A DNA stretch of 64,000 nt, from positions 1-64,000 of the forward strand of contig NZ_WJIE01000013.1 of NCBI RefSeq assembly GCF_009649845.1, written 5' to 3'. A program made the translations under genes and the position numbers. The DNA is from Polyangium spumosum (GTDB lineage: Bacteria; Myxococcota_A; Polyangia; Polyangiales; Polyangiaceae). Shown here one piece after another: positions 9,454 to 17,100 of the stretch. Each line of letters starts with the position of its first letter. Position 1 is the stretch's first letter. The notes below the pieces were generated by a model. It was not told the origin of the DNA. It saw only the letters and a program-made list of their open reading frames with translations, and made no database searches.

Positions 9454-12400
9454 TCAGAGCACGGTCACCACGATGGGAAAATTCACCATCGGGCTGCCAT
9501 TGCCGAGCTGCCCCTGATCCACGGTTCCCCATGCCGCAGCCGAGCCCGCCCCACGGATCACGGCGGTGTGGCGGTTGCCGGCGCTGATGTTCACCGCGTC
9601 GGCCATGTTCATGACGGGCACCGGCGTGAGCGCATTGGCCGTCGAGTCATTGCCCAGCTGTGCGTAGCCGCCGCTACCCCAGCAGAACGCGCCGCCGAGG
9701 GCCGTGACCGCGCAGGTGTGCGTTTCGCCCGCGCTCACCTGCACGACATTGGAGAGGTTCGGGACCGCGACAGGGATGGTGACGTTCGTCGTCGCGCCAT
9801 TCCCGAGCCGCCCGCTCCCGCCGCTGCCCCAGCAGCTCACCGCGCCCGTGCTGTGCACCGCGCACGTGTGCGCGTACCCCACGTCGATCGCGATGGCGTC
9901 GCTCAGGGCCGTCACCGCGACCGGCGTCGTCGAGGTCGTCAGGGTGGCGTTTCCAAGCTGTCCGCTCGTCCCGGTGCCCCAGCACGAGACGGCGCCTGTC
10001 GCGTGCAAGACGCACGTGTGCCCCTCGCCAGCCGCGACATCGATGGCGTCTGTCACGCCGACCACGGCGACAGGCGAGGTCTGGTTGGATGTGGCCCCGT
10101 TCCCGAGCCGTCCGTTCTGCCCGTAGCCCCAGCAGCGCACTTGCCCGGTCTTCAGCACGGCGCACGTGTGGTAACCACCCGCGCTGATCGCGGCGACGTC
10201 CGTCAAATTCGACACCGCGGTGGGCGTGGTGCTGTCCGTCGACCCGCCGTTTCCGAGCCGGCCATAACCGCCATCGCCCCAGCACCGCGCCTGCCCGCTC
10301 GCGAGCACGGCGCAGTTGTGAAAACCACCCGCGCTGACCTGGACGGCGTCCGTCAGGTTGGATACGGTGACGGGGGTCGTTTGCCGCGTCGTGGAGCCAT
10401 TTCCGATCTGACCCTCGGAGTTATTGCCCCAGCACTGCACCTGGCCGTTCTGGCGCAGCGCGCACGTGTGCTGGTAACCCGCGACGATCTCCACCGCGTC
10501 AGCGAGGTTCACCACAGGGGCCGGCACCGGCGCGGTGTTGATCGAGCCGTTTCCGAGCTGCCCTGCGTCCCCATCTCCCCAGCAGCGGATCTCCCCGGAG
10601 CTTCGCACGGCGCACGTGTGATACATGCCGAGCGCCACGGCTTGCGCGTCGTTCATGTCCAGCACGGCGACCCCGCCCGAGCTCGAGGCGTAGGCGCCCT
10701 GCCCGAGCTGACCATCGAGGCCATATCCCCAGCACCGGATCGCGCCGCTCTTGCGCAGGGCGCACGTGTGGCCCCATTGCAACGGGTCTCCGTTGCTGTA
10801 ATTGGCGGCGCTGCTCGTCTCGATCGCCACGGCGTCGGTCAGGTTCAGCACCGCGACGGGCACGAACATGTCGCTCGTCGCGCCGTTGCCGAGCTGGCCA
10901 TTGCCCCCTCGACCCCAGCAGACGGCGCTGCCGCTGGCCCGCACGGCGCAGCCATACCTCCAGCCGGCCGATATCGCGATCGCGTCGTTGACGCCGAAGA
11001 CGGCCACGGGCGTCGTCTGATTGGCGGTGAGGCCATTGCCGAGCTGGCCCGCGCTGCCCGCACCCCAGCACACGACGGCGCCGGTCGAGCGCAGCGCGCA
11101 GGTATGGGCGCCGCCCGCGTCGACGTCGACGGCGTCCGCGAGGTTCGAGACCGTGACCGGCGTCGTCGCGTCCGTCGTCGCTCCGTGGCCGAGCTGGCCC
11201 GCGCTGCCCTCGCCCCAGCACACGACGGCGCCGGTCGAGCGCAGCGCGCAGGTGTGTTCGGCTCCGGCGTCGAGCGCCACGGCGTCGCTGAGACCGGACA
11301 CGGGCACGGGCGTCGTCGCGCCCGTCGTGGTTCCATTGCCGAGCCGGCCACCCGCGCCCCAGCAGACCACGGCGCCCGTCGCGCGAAGCGCGCACGCGTG
11401 GTATGAGCCCACCGCGACGGCCACCGCGTCCGTCAGGTTCGAGACCGGCGTGAGCGTGCCCGTCGAGACCGTGGTGCCATTGCCGAGCTCGCCGTTGATG
11501 CCGTTGCCCGAGCAGTAGACCTTCCCGCCCACGACAGCGCACGTGTTGCGCTCATTCGCGCTGATCGGGCTCTTCTCGCACGCGCCGCCCTGGATCCAGG
11601 CCCCCTCGACGCACGTCGTGCTCTGCACGCCGCCGGGGCACGTGGCGAGCTCCACCGCGTTGTCGACGCACTCGTCGGGGTCGACGCACGCGCCGGTGTC
11701 CACCCACGCGCCCGTCGTGCAGGTCTGGAGCTGATCGCCACGCCCGTTGAGCCCACACGAGAGGGTCTGGGTCGTGTCGTTCACGCAGACGTCGGGGTCG
11801 TCGCAGGCGCCGCTGTCCTGCCACTGGCCATCGGTGCAAAGCTGCGGCTTGGTGCCCGCGCCATTGTAACCGCAGCTCGCCTGCTGGGTCGCGCCATTGA
11901 CGCAGACGTCGGGGTCGACGCAGGCGCCGCTGTCCTGCCACTGTCCGGCGGTGCAGGTCTGGGGCTTGGTGCCCGCGCCATTGTAACCGCAGCTCTCCTG
12001 CTGGGTCGCGCCATTGACGCAGACGTCGGGGTCGACGCAGGCGCCGCTGTCCTGCCACGTTCCGGCGGTGCAGGTCTGGGGCTGCAGGCCGGCGCCGTTC
12101 AGGCCGCAGGCGATCTGCTGGGCCGCGCCATTCATGCAGACGTCGGGGTCGACGCAGGCTCCGCTGTCTTGCCACGTTCCGGCGGTGCAGGTCTGGGGCT
12201 GCGTGCCGGCGCCATTGAAGCCGCAACTCGCCTGCTGGGTCGCGCCGTTCACGCAGACGTCGGGGTCGGCGCAGGCGCCGCTGTCCTGCCACGTTCCGGC
12301 GGTGCAGGTCTGGGGTAACGTGCCGGCGCCGTTCAGGCCGCAGGCGACCTGCTGGGTCGTACCATTGACGCAGATATCGGGATCGGCGCAGGCGCCGCTG

Positions 12401-12960
12401 TCCTGCCACGTTCCGGCGGTGCAGGTCTGGGGCTGCGTGCCGGCGCCGTTCAGGCCACAGGCGACCTGTTGCTCGCTGCCCGTCTTGCACTCGTCGGGAT
12501 CGACGCACGTGCCCGGCTGCCAGGCGCCGACCGTGCAGGTCTCGGTCTCCGTCCCGGCGCCGTTGAGGCCGCAAGGCTTGGTCTGCTGTGTCCCGTCGAC
12601 GCACATGTCCGGATCGTTGCACGCGCCGTCGTCGACCCAGACGCCCTCTGCACAGACCTGCGCCTGCTGGCCGTTGCCATTGAGGCCGCAGGGCACGTTC
12701 TGCGACGCGCCTGGCGTGCAGCCGGTGCCTCCACCGCCGCCGCCGCCCGTCCCGCCAGCCCCGCCGGACCCGCCGGTGCTGCTGGCGCTGCTGGTGCTGC
12801 TGGCACCGTCCCCGCCAGCCCCGCCCGGGTCGCCGGTGCCTGGATTGTCGCCACACGCAATGGCCACGAGCGCGACGAGGGGGACGATCACCCGCGCGAA
12901 CAGCGCCCGACCCGATGCAGTCCAGCGTCCCTCACGGCGAGGGCACCTCCGAGTATCCAT
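9454..12960 (-). CDS. RCC1-repeat lipoprotein with Cys-rich N-terminal repeats
   Basis: The product has 1168 residues. A lipoprotein signal is followed by lipobox VAIAC (Cys36) and a Gly/Ser-rich linker (~40-78). Next come nine full and one partial Cys-rich repeats of about 39 residues (pattern CGLNGAGTQPQTCTAGTWQ, SGACVDPDVC), to about residue 470. The rest is 14 RCC1-type repeats (pattern AVVCWGAGSAGQLGNG, TTPVAV), which would fit two seven-bladed propellers. Location is probably the outer-membrane surface, and the role is probably binding, with unknown partner. The signal-peptide region and 5' flank are duplicated near 20.6-21.0 kb. Paralogue families of this type are common in Polyangium-like genomes. 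Confidence 0.9.
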   Translation of the reverse strand: MDTRRCPRREGRWTASGRALFARVIVPLVALVAIACGDNPGTGDPGGAGGDGASSTSSASSTGGSGGAGGTGGGGGGGTGCTPGASQNVPCGLNGNGQQAQVCAEGVWVDDGACNDPDMCVDGTQQTKPCGLNGAGTETETCTVGAWQPGTCVDPDECKTGSEQQVACGLNGAGTQPQTCTAGTWQDSGACADPDICVNGTTQQVACGLNGAGTLPQTCTAGTWQDSGACADPDVCVNGATQQASCGFNGAGTQPQTCTAGTWQDSGACVDPDVCMNGAAQQIACGLNGAGLQPQTCTAGTWQDSGACVDPDVCVNGATQQESCGYNGAGTKPQTCTAGQWQDSGACVDPDVCVNGATQQASCGYNGAGTKPQLCTDGQWQDSGACDDPDVCVNDTTQTLSCGLNGRGDQLQTCTTGAWVDTGACVDPDECVDNAVELATCPGGVQSTTCVEGAWIQGGACEKSPISANERNTCAVVGGKVYCSGNGINGELGNGTTVSTGTLTPVSNLTDAVAVAVGSYHACALRATGAVVCWGAGGRLGNGTTTGATTPVPVSGLSDAVALDAGAEHTCALRSTGAVVCWGEGSAGQLGHGATTDATTPVTVSNLADAVDVDAGGAHTCALRSTGAVVCWGAGSAGQLGNGLTANQTTPVAVFGVNDAIAISAGWRYGCAVRASGSAVCWGRGGNGQLGNGATSDMFVPVAVLNLTDAVAIETSSAANYSNGDPLQWGHTCALRKSGAIRCWGYGLDGQLGQGAYASSSGGVAVLDMNDAQAVALGMYHTCAVRSSGEIRCWGDGDAGQLGNGSINTAPVPAPVVNLADAVEIVAGYQHTCALRQNGQVQCWGNNSEGQIGNGSTTRQTTPVTVSNLTDAVQVSAGGFHNCAVLASGQARCWGDGGYGRLGNGGSTDSTTPTAVSNLTDVAAISAGGYHTCAVLKTGQVRCWGYGQNGRLGNGATSNQTSPVAVVGVTDAIDVAAGEGHTCVLHATGAVSCWGTGTSGQLGNATLTTSTTPVAVTALSDAIAIDVGYAHTCAVHSTGAVSCWGSGGSGRLGNGATTNVTIPVAVPNLSNVVQVSAGETHTCAVTALGGAFCWGSGGYAQLGNDSTANALTPVPVMNMADAVNISAGNRHTAVIRGAGSAAAWGTVDQGQLGNGSPMVNFPIVVTVL
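11580..12730 (-). repeat. 117-bp coding tandem repeats
   Basis: About nine direct repeats of 117 bp encode the 39-residue Cys-rich modules of the RCC1 lipoprotein. The middle copies are the most alike (TGTCCTGCCACGTTCCGGCG recurs almost unchanged on the plus strand), suggesting recent unequal exchange, while the outer copies have diverged. The period is a multiple of three, so changes in copy number keep the frame. Confidence 0.8.
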
Positions 12961-13114
12961 TCGAATCCTCCATCACGAGATCGTGGGAGGGTAGGAAGAC
13001 CCGGAACCTGGACCCGTGTCAAGGTCCACCAAGGGGGCGCATCTGGCGATTCCCACGCACACGCGCCTCCGCTCCCGCGCCCGCTCACGGGCTGGCGCGT
13101 CACGACTTCCGCGG
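12737..13114. repeat. 378-bp direct repeat, copy A
   Basis: This segment matches 20599-20976 in the same orientation with a constant offset of 7862 bp. I count six mismatches and no gaps. It covers the first ~74 codons of the RCC1 lipoprotein gene, its 5' flank, and the last codons plus stop of a CHAT-type gene. Confidence 0.92.
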
Positions 13115-13142
13115 CCCTGTCACTCCATTTCCATGAGCCGAC
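13101..13142 (-). pseudogene. Remnant of a second CHAT-protease gene
   Basis: Bases 13101-13114 match the 3' end of the intact CHAT gene (20963-20976). Directly after that, 13115-13142 match 21249-21276, inside the same gene, at 26 of 28 positions. Relative to the intact gene, 272 bp (20977-21248) are missing at the joint, and similarity ends after 13142. This shows that copy A once also had a CHAT gene next to the lipoprotein gene. Confidence 0.7.
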
Positions 13143-13157
13143 TCCCCGGCCTGCGGC

Positions 13158-13468
13158 TCACGTGACGGAGACTTTGTCGTCCGTGTACACGATCACGAAG
13201 CGCGTGTCCGTCGGCTCGCCGTCGGCGTCGAAACAGGCGACGTCGGCCTGTGCATTGGCCTCGTCACCGCTCCAGCTCACGACCTTGCAGTACTCCGATC
13301 CGGTGCCGTAGGACGTCACCTGGACGTTCGATCCCGTCGCGTTGTCCGCCCAGGCGTAGCTGTAGGAAGATGGCCATTGATCCGCGCCGAGTTCGCGAAG
13401 TTGAGGTCGAATCCGCTATCCGACAGGCCCCCCAGCGTCTGCCGGATCGCCGCGTAGGAGTCAGCGCG
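13158..13468 (-). pseudogene. Frameshifted remnant of a secreted protein gene
   Basis: Two reverse-strand frames join near 13370. The upstream frame reads ADSYAAIRQTLGGLSDSGFD and LNFANSARINGHL. The downstream frame reads SYSYAWADNATGSNVQVTSY, YCKVVSWSGDEANAQADVAC and FVIVYTDDKVSVT before the stop at 13158-13160. The second part resembles the C-terminal YAWADN/CKV-W/V-C-F pattern of a family of secreted proteins seen in myxobacteria and actinomycetes. The 5' part of the gene is lost; a CCCTCTCCCGG-type sequence lies at the break near 13470. The rest of 13469-13698 shows only the leader of the next gene. Confidence 0.6.
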
Positions 13469-13698
13469 ACCGGGAGAGGGGTCGGGGGTGAGGGAACTCC
13501 AACCCAGGACCGGCCCCCGAGCTTGATGATCTCTCGCATGGGTCGGAACCGTGAACCTGATTGTGCTCTCCGCGCGGGGCGCGATGCTCGATGCGCTACC
13601 GACGAACCCATTCGTCCGAGACACCTGGGTTTTTGAAAAGCTAACTTCTTGAAATACATCTTCGATCTCGTATCCTGAACAGGAAAGGAATCGAGTGT

Positions 13699-14514
13699 AT
13701 GGGAAAATGGCGCCTCGAGAATATCACCATATTCGCCACGAACCGCACCAGCGCCGAGGTTCTCGGCCATAACGTCCACGCGTTGTTTCGGATGCGGTAT
13801 GATGCCTCGCGGATCAGCAGGTTCCGCGAGACCCCGAGGCTCCTGTGGCACGAGCATATCATCTGCATGGAAATTCGGGGGCGGCCCAGCCCGGCCGGGG
13901 ATGCCGTCGACGCAGATGCGATCACGCCTGTCGCCGCGCAGACCGAGGAGTCACGGACGTGGTGGGAGGTCAGCGTCGACCAGTACGCGCGTAACCCCGG
14001 CAGCCCCAACTTCGCGCCATGGCTCGCGCGGTACCGCGAGGGTTATCGCTCCGCCGTCGGGATGCCGGGCTCTGTCATTCGGGGGGGCGCGCAGCTGTTC
14101 CACCGGCGAGGCGGGGACGCGCATCCGAGGACGGAGGACGTCCATACGGCGGACGACCAGGCAGAGGCGAGCCGCCGCTACCTTGGAAAGAAGGGCGGGA
14201 TCCTCACGATAGAGATACACGATGTCCCCAGCATCGGCCTCAGCGGCGATTGGGATGTCAAGGAGCGGTATCTCTTCTTCACGCTCGGCGTCCAGGGCGG
14301 CACGGTCTGGAGGAGGGTGAGGCAACACCTGCGCGTCGACAAGTCGCTGCCGCCGGACCTGTGGACGAGGACCTTGGAGGTCGAGCCTCTCGAGCCCGGC
14401 GTCCAGCCCGGTTGGGAGACGAATGTAGATACCACCGGGTTTACCCGGGTCGATCCGCCGGCCCACTTGACACGAGTGAACCCACCGCTCCTGACGGGGG
14501 GTGAATTCGTTTGA
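13699..14514 (+). CDS. Hypothetical protein
   Basis: The product has 271 residues. ATG 13699 is preceded by the purine-rich AGGAAAGGA about ten bases upstream. No signal peptide or transmembrane helix is visible. The middle (TWWEVSVDQYARNPGSP, APWLARYREGYRSAVGMPGS) and the end (LEPGVQPGWETNVDTTG) are rich in Trp, Arg and Pro. I do not recognise a family. It could be a cytosolic or effector-type protein, but nothing in the sequence decides this. Codon usage is like that of the neighbours. It is followed directly by a broken gene whose frame begins at its stop codon. Confidence 0.65.
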   Translation: MGKWRLENITIFATNRTSAEVLGHNVHALFRMRYDASRISRFRETPRLLWHEHIICMEIRGRPSPAGDAVDADAITPVAAQTEESRTWWEVSVDQYARNPGSPNFAPWLARYREGYRSAVGMPGSVIRGGAQLFHRRGGDAHPRTEDVHTADDQAEASRRYLGKKGGILTIEIHDVPSIGLSGDWDVKERYLFFTLGVQGGTVWRRVRQHLRVDKSLPPDLWTRTLEVEPLEPGVQPGWETNVDTTGFTRVDPPAHLTRVNPPLLTGGEFV

Positions 14515-14920
14515 CCCGGGCGGTGGCACTGGAAGGGGACACCTTGGCGCTCGGAGGCGGCGCCGGGTGCCGGATCTTCTCGCGGGTCGGCGGCGACTGG
14601 ATCCAGGTGGCCGCGCCCTGGCCCACCCCGCAGCTTGGATGGGACTATTTCGGCGTGACGCTGGCGAGCTGCTCTCGTGCGCCGCGCCGGATGTGTGTCA
14701 CCTGCCGGGATCATGCTATACGTCGACGGGTATGTGCGAATATGCCTTGATCAACCACGAGGATCCGGAGTGCGCGTGCGGGGTTCCAGGGAGCGGTTCG
14801 GGGCTGGGCGAGCTCTCCGGACTCATGATGCTCGCGCTCGCCGCGACGGCCGCTCGGCGTTCGCGGGGGCGGCGTCGAGCGCGAGCTCTGGACATGTCGG
14901 AAACAATCATGGGCTCCTGA
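14511..14920 (+). pseudogene. Frameshifted gene with MYXO-CTERM-like tail
   Basis: The first frame reads AVALEGDTLALGGGAG, FSRVGGDWIQVAAPW and WDYFGVTLA, the pattern of FG-GAP-like propeller repeats. Near 14660 the protein-like frame changes to SCAAPDVCHLPGSCYTSTG, CACGVPGSGSGLGELSG and LMMLALAATAARRSRGRRRA. That ending combines a Cys-Gly motif, a hydrophobic helix and an Arg cluster, as in the MYXO-CTERM surface-anchoring signal. The gene therefore seems to be the decayed 3' part of a surface protein; its first TTG/ATG region abuts the previous gene's stop. Confidence 0.6.
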
Positions 14921-14932
14921 AGACAGCGCGCG

Positions 14933-15523
14933 ATGCACTTCCACTTCACGCATGAGATTTCGATCGAAGGACTCCCGGGTGGACTCGCTTTGGATCTCCC
15001 CGAGTCGTGCTGCAACTGCGGTGCGACCGAGAGCATATCGTGGGTAGATGCGCGTCTCGTCAGGACCACCTTCGTGCCCTTTCCGGTCGTGTTCGGGAGT
15101 GAAGTCACGCTTCCCATCCGCCTGCCCTCGTGCCCGCGATGTACCCGGACAATGAATCGCCTCGCTCCCACGCTGGTGGGCCTCGCCTTGCTCACCTTTC
15201 TGGTGTTCCTTGTCGCAGTATTTCCCATCTGGCCCATCGCCGGTATGTTCGTCGAGACGGGGCCAGAACGGATCGAGCTCACGCTCTGGATCACCATCGG
15301 TCTCACGGCGCTCTGGCCGATGCTGTGGTACGGAGCTATCCGGCGTCCTCGCAATGGTCAGACGACGGCGTTTCAACCCATCCGCTTGGTTGGTGTTCGG
15401 CGCCGGTGGAGGAGTGGCGATATCAGGCACGTCACTCTCGCGTTCACGAACGACGCCTGTCGAGCGAACTTCGTCGAGCGCAATCCAGCACTCCTGCGGG
15501 CTGGTGTGGTGCGCGTAAGATGA
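14933..15523 (+). CDS. Hypothetical zinc-ribbon membrane protein
   Basis: The product has 196 residues. The N-terminal part has two Cys pairs (CCNCG at ~27-31 and CPRC at ~68-71), which could bind zinc. Two transmembrane helices follow (TLVGLALLTFLVFLVAVFP and ELTLWITIGLTALWPMLWYG), then a basic cytosolic tail (VGVRRRWRSGD, TLAFTNDACRANF). ATG 14933 follows the previous remnant by 12 bp. No named family was recognised. The pattern of ribbon plus two helices is shared by many small bacterial membrane proteins of unknown role. Confidence 0.65.
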   Translation: MHFHFTHEISIEGLPGGLALDLPESCCNCGATESISWVDARLVRTTFVPFPVVFGSEVTLPIRLPSCPRCTRTMNRLAPTLVGLALLTFLVFLVAVFPIWPIAGMFVETGPERIELTLWITIGLTALWPMLWYGAIRRPRNGQTTAFQPIRLVGVRRRWRSGDIRHVTLAFTNDACRANFVERNPALLRAGVVRVR

Positions 15524-15652
15524 CCATCGGAGCAATTGCCCAACGAGGTTCTGATGGCGTGCTCGATCCCACCCTGGCACGCCTCGTCTACCGCCGCGCT
15601 TCCTAGGAAAAGCGTCCTGGCCCCTCTCCCGGGACCGGGCTGACCATTCATC

Positions 15653-16797
15653 TCATCGCAACAGCCCCGCCTCATCGAGCTGTTGCAGCGTTTCTGCTAC
15701 GGGGGCCAAGCGTTCGAGCCCTCGACCGATGGTGATGGATCCTGGCGGGCCTCCGGAAGACTTGCCCGTGTAGCCGCCGAGCTCCGCGATCCACTGTGTT
15801 GCGATGCCGATCGTCAGGATCCCATCGGGGATCCCGGGATTCTTCCTCTTGCGCCTCTTGAGGATGAGCGCGTCGATCTCGTAGCGCGACAGCTCCTCGG
15901 TTGCGGGCAGATCGGGCTGGTTGCGTGACAGGTACTTGAGTCTCTCGATGCGCATGGCCACGGCAGCCAGCAGCGTAGCCCATCGTTTCACGTGTTCGCT
16001 GGTCTGGAGCTGCGTCGCCTCGACGTTGCAGCCGCCCTGCTTCCACGTGCGATGAAACTCCTCGATGCGCCAGCGCTGCGTATAACCGAAAACCACGAGG
16101 CAGGCGTCTTCGAGGGTCGTGATCGGATGGTTGGTCAAGAGCAACCACTCGATACGCTCCTCTCCCTCCGGGACCCGACCTTTCTCGCGTACCCACACCA
16201 CGTTCGTGTGCAGCGGGTGTCGTTTGCTCGTCTGCTTGTCTGCTTGTCGCGCACGTCGAGCGTGAGGCTCGCGGTTCGGATGCTCGTTCGTGCTGTCCTC
16301 GCAGTCCTGCCAGGTCCCGCGGACACGTGTAGCGTGTACGTGCCCATGGGCTTTCGACTCGCCAGCACGTCGAGAAGGTATCGGCGCTGAGCGCCCGTTT
16401 CGCGCACCCTTCGGTTCCAGCTTCCGCGGACGGTGTACGTGTGTCCCGTCGATGCCAGGTGCTCCAGGATCGGCCAGGCGTCTGCCTCTCGATCGAGCTG
16501 AAACCAGAGGAGCTTGGGACCGCTTTCGACGCCCAGGTGCTCGATGGCCTGGTCGACCGTCTCGTTCCAGTACCGAAGCTCTTTCTCCTCGAGCGTGCGT
16601 TTCGTGCGCGTACGAGCGACGCCTTGCTCGGCTGGCCGGGCCCAATACGTCATCGCGGCGACCCCCAGCGGTACGCCCTCCGCGCTGACCCCGAGCGCGC
16701 CGATCAGCTTCAATCCTCGGCTTTTTTGCTTCTGGGTTCCGATGGGACCGAAGTCCTTGCAGCACGCACGATCGACATGGAACCAATGGTCAGCGCA
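15653..16797 (-). pseudogene. IS4-like transposase, 5'-truncated and frameshifted
   Basis: From 16797 one frame reads ADHWFHVDRACCKDFGPIG, LKLIGALGVSAEG and LWFQLDREADAWPILEHLA up to about 16250. The next frame continues with KRHPLHTNVVWVREKG, EWLLLTNHPI, RWRIEEFHRTWKQGG and ends QLDEAGLLR at 15653. RWRIEEFHRTWK is the typical Y-(2)R-(3)E-(6)K region of IS4-type transposases. The frame changes at an 8-bp tandem duplication (TCTGCTTG twice, 16231-16246); removing one copy would join both halves. The N-terminal third is missing where the element meets unrelated sequence near 16800. No terminal repeats were identified. Confidence 0.82.
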
Positions 16798-16814
16798 TGC
16801 AGGGGTGGGCGGGT

Positions 16815-16996
16815 CACGAACGCTCCAGGATCAACGCCATGGCCAGCGCGCCTGGCTCTCGTACACGCTGCCGAGCGACAAGCTCCGCCTGGCGTGGATC
16901 GAGGTCGAGCACCTCGATCGCAGGGGCCGCATCGGCCCGGTCCGCGCGGGGCGCGCGAGCACGGACGTGCGCGCGGGGATCGCGTTTCGGTTCTGA
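16815..16996 (+). pseudogene. C-terminal fragment of a probable outer-membrane barrel
   Basis: The frame reads RTLQDQRHGQRAWLSYTLP, KLRLAWIEVEHLDRRGRIG and ends ASTDVRAGIAFRF with a stop at 16994-16996. Alternating hydrophobic residues and a C-terminal Phe are typical of the last strand of an outer-membrane beta-barrel. The 5' part of the gene is gone, apparently replaced by the truncated IS4-like element that ends near 16800. Confidence 0.45.
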
Positions 16997-17023
16997 GTTG
17001 GTAAGGCGGAGGCGGCGGCGGGG

Positions 17024-17078
17024 CCGGGTGACGGCTCCTGCGCGAGGGTGAAATCGGCGGGTTATTTACCTTGAGCGC
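17024..17078. repeat. Left arm of a ~55-bp long-range inverted repeat
   Basis: Its reverse complement (AAATAACCCG, then ATTTCACCCTCG, GCAGGA, CCGTC) matches 20546-20600 with about five substitutions in the 40-bp core and one gap near the GCGCTC end. The CCGTC side faces outward in both arms. The unit between them is about 3.58 kb and contains no transposase gene. Confidence 0.7.
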
Positions 17079-17100
17079 CGCCCCTTGTCCGAAGCAGCGA

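Noticed and set aside
11580-12730. CRISPR or satellite DNA
   Set aside because: The repeats are in frame and encode regular Cys-rich protein modules.
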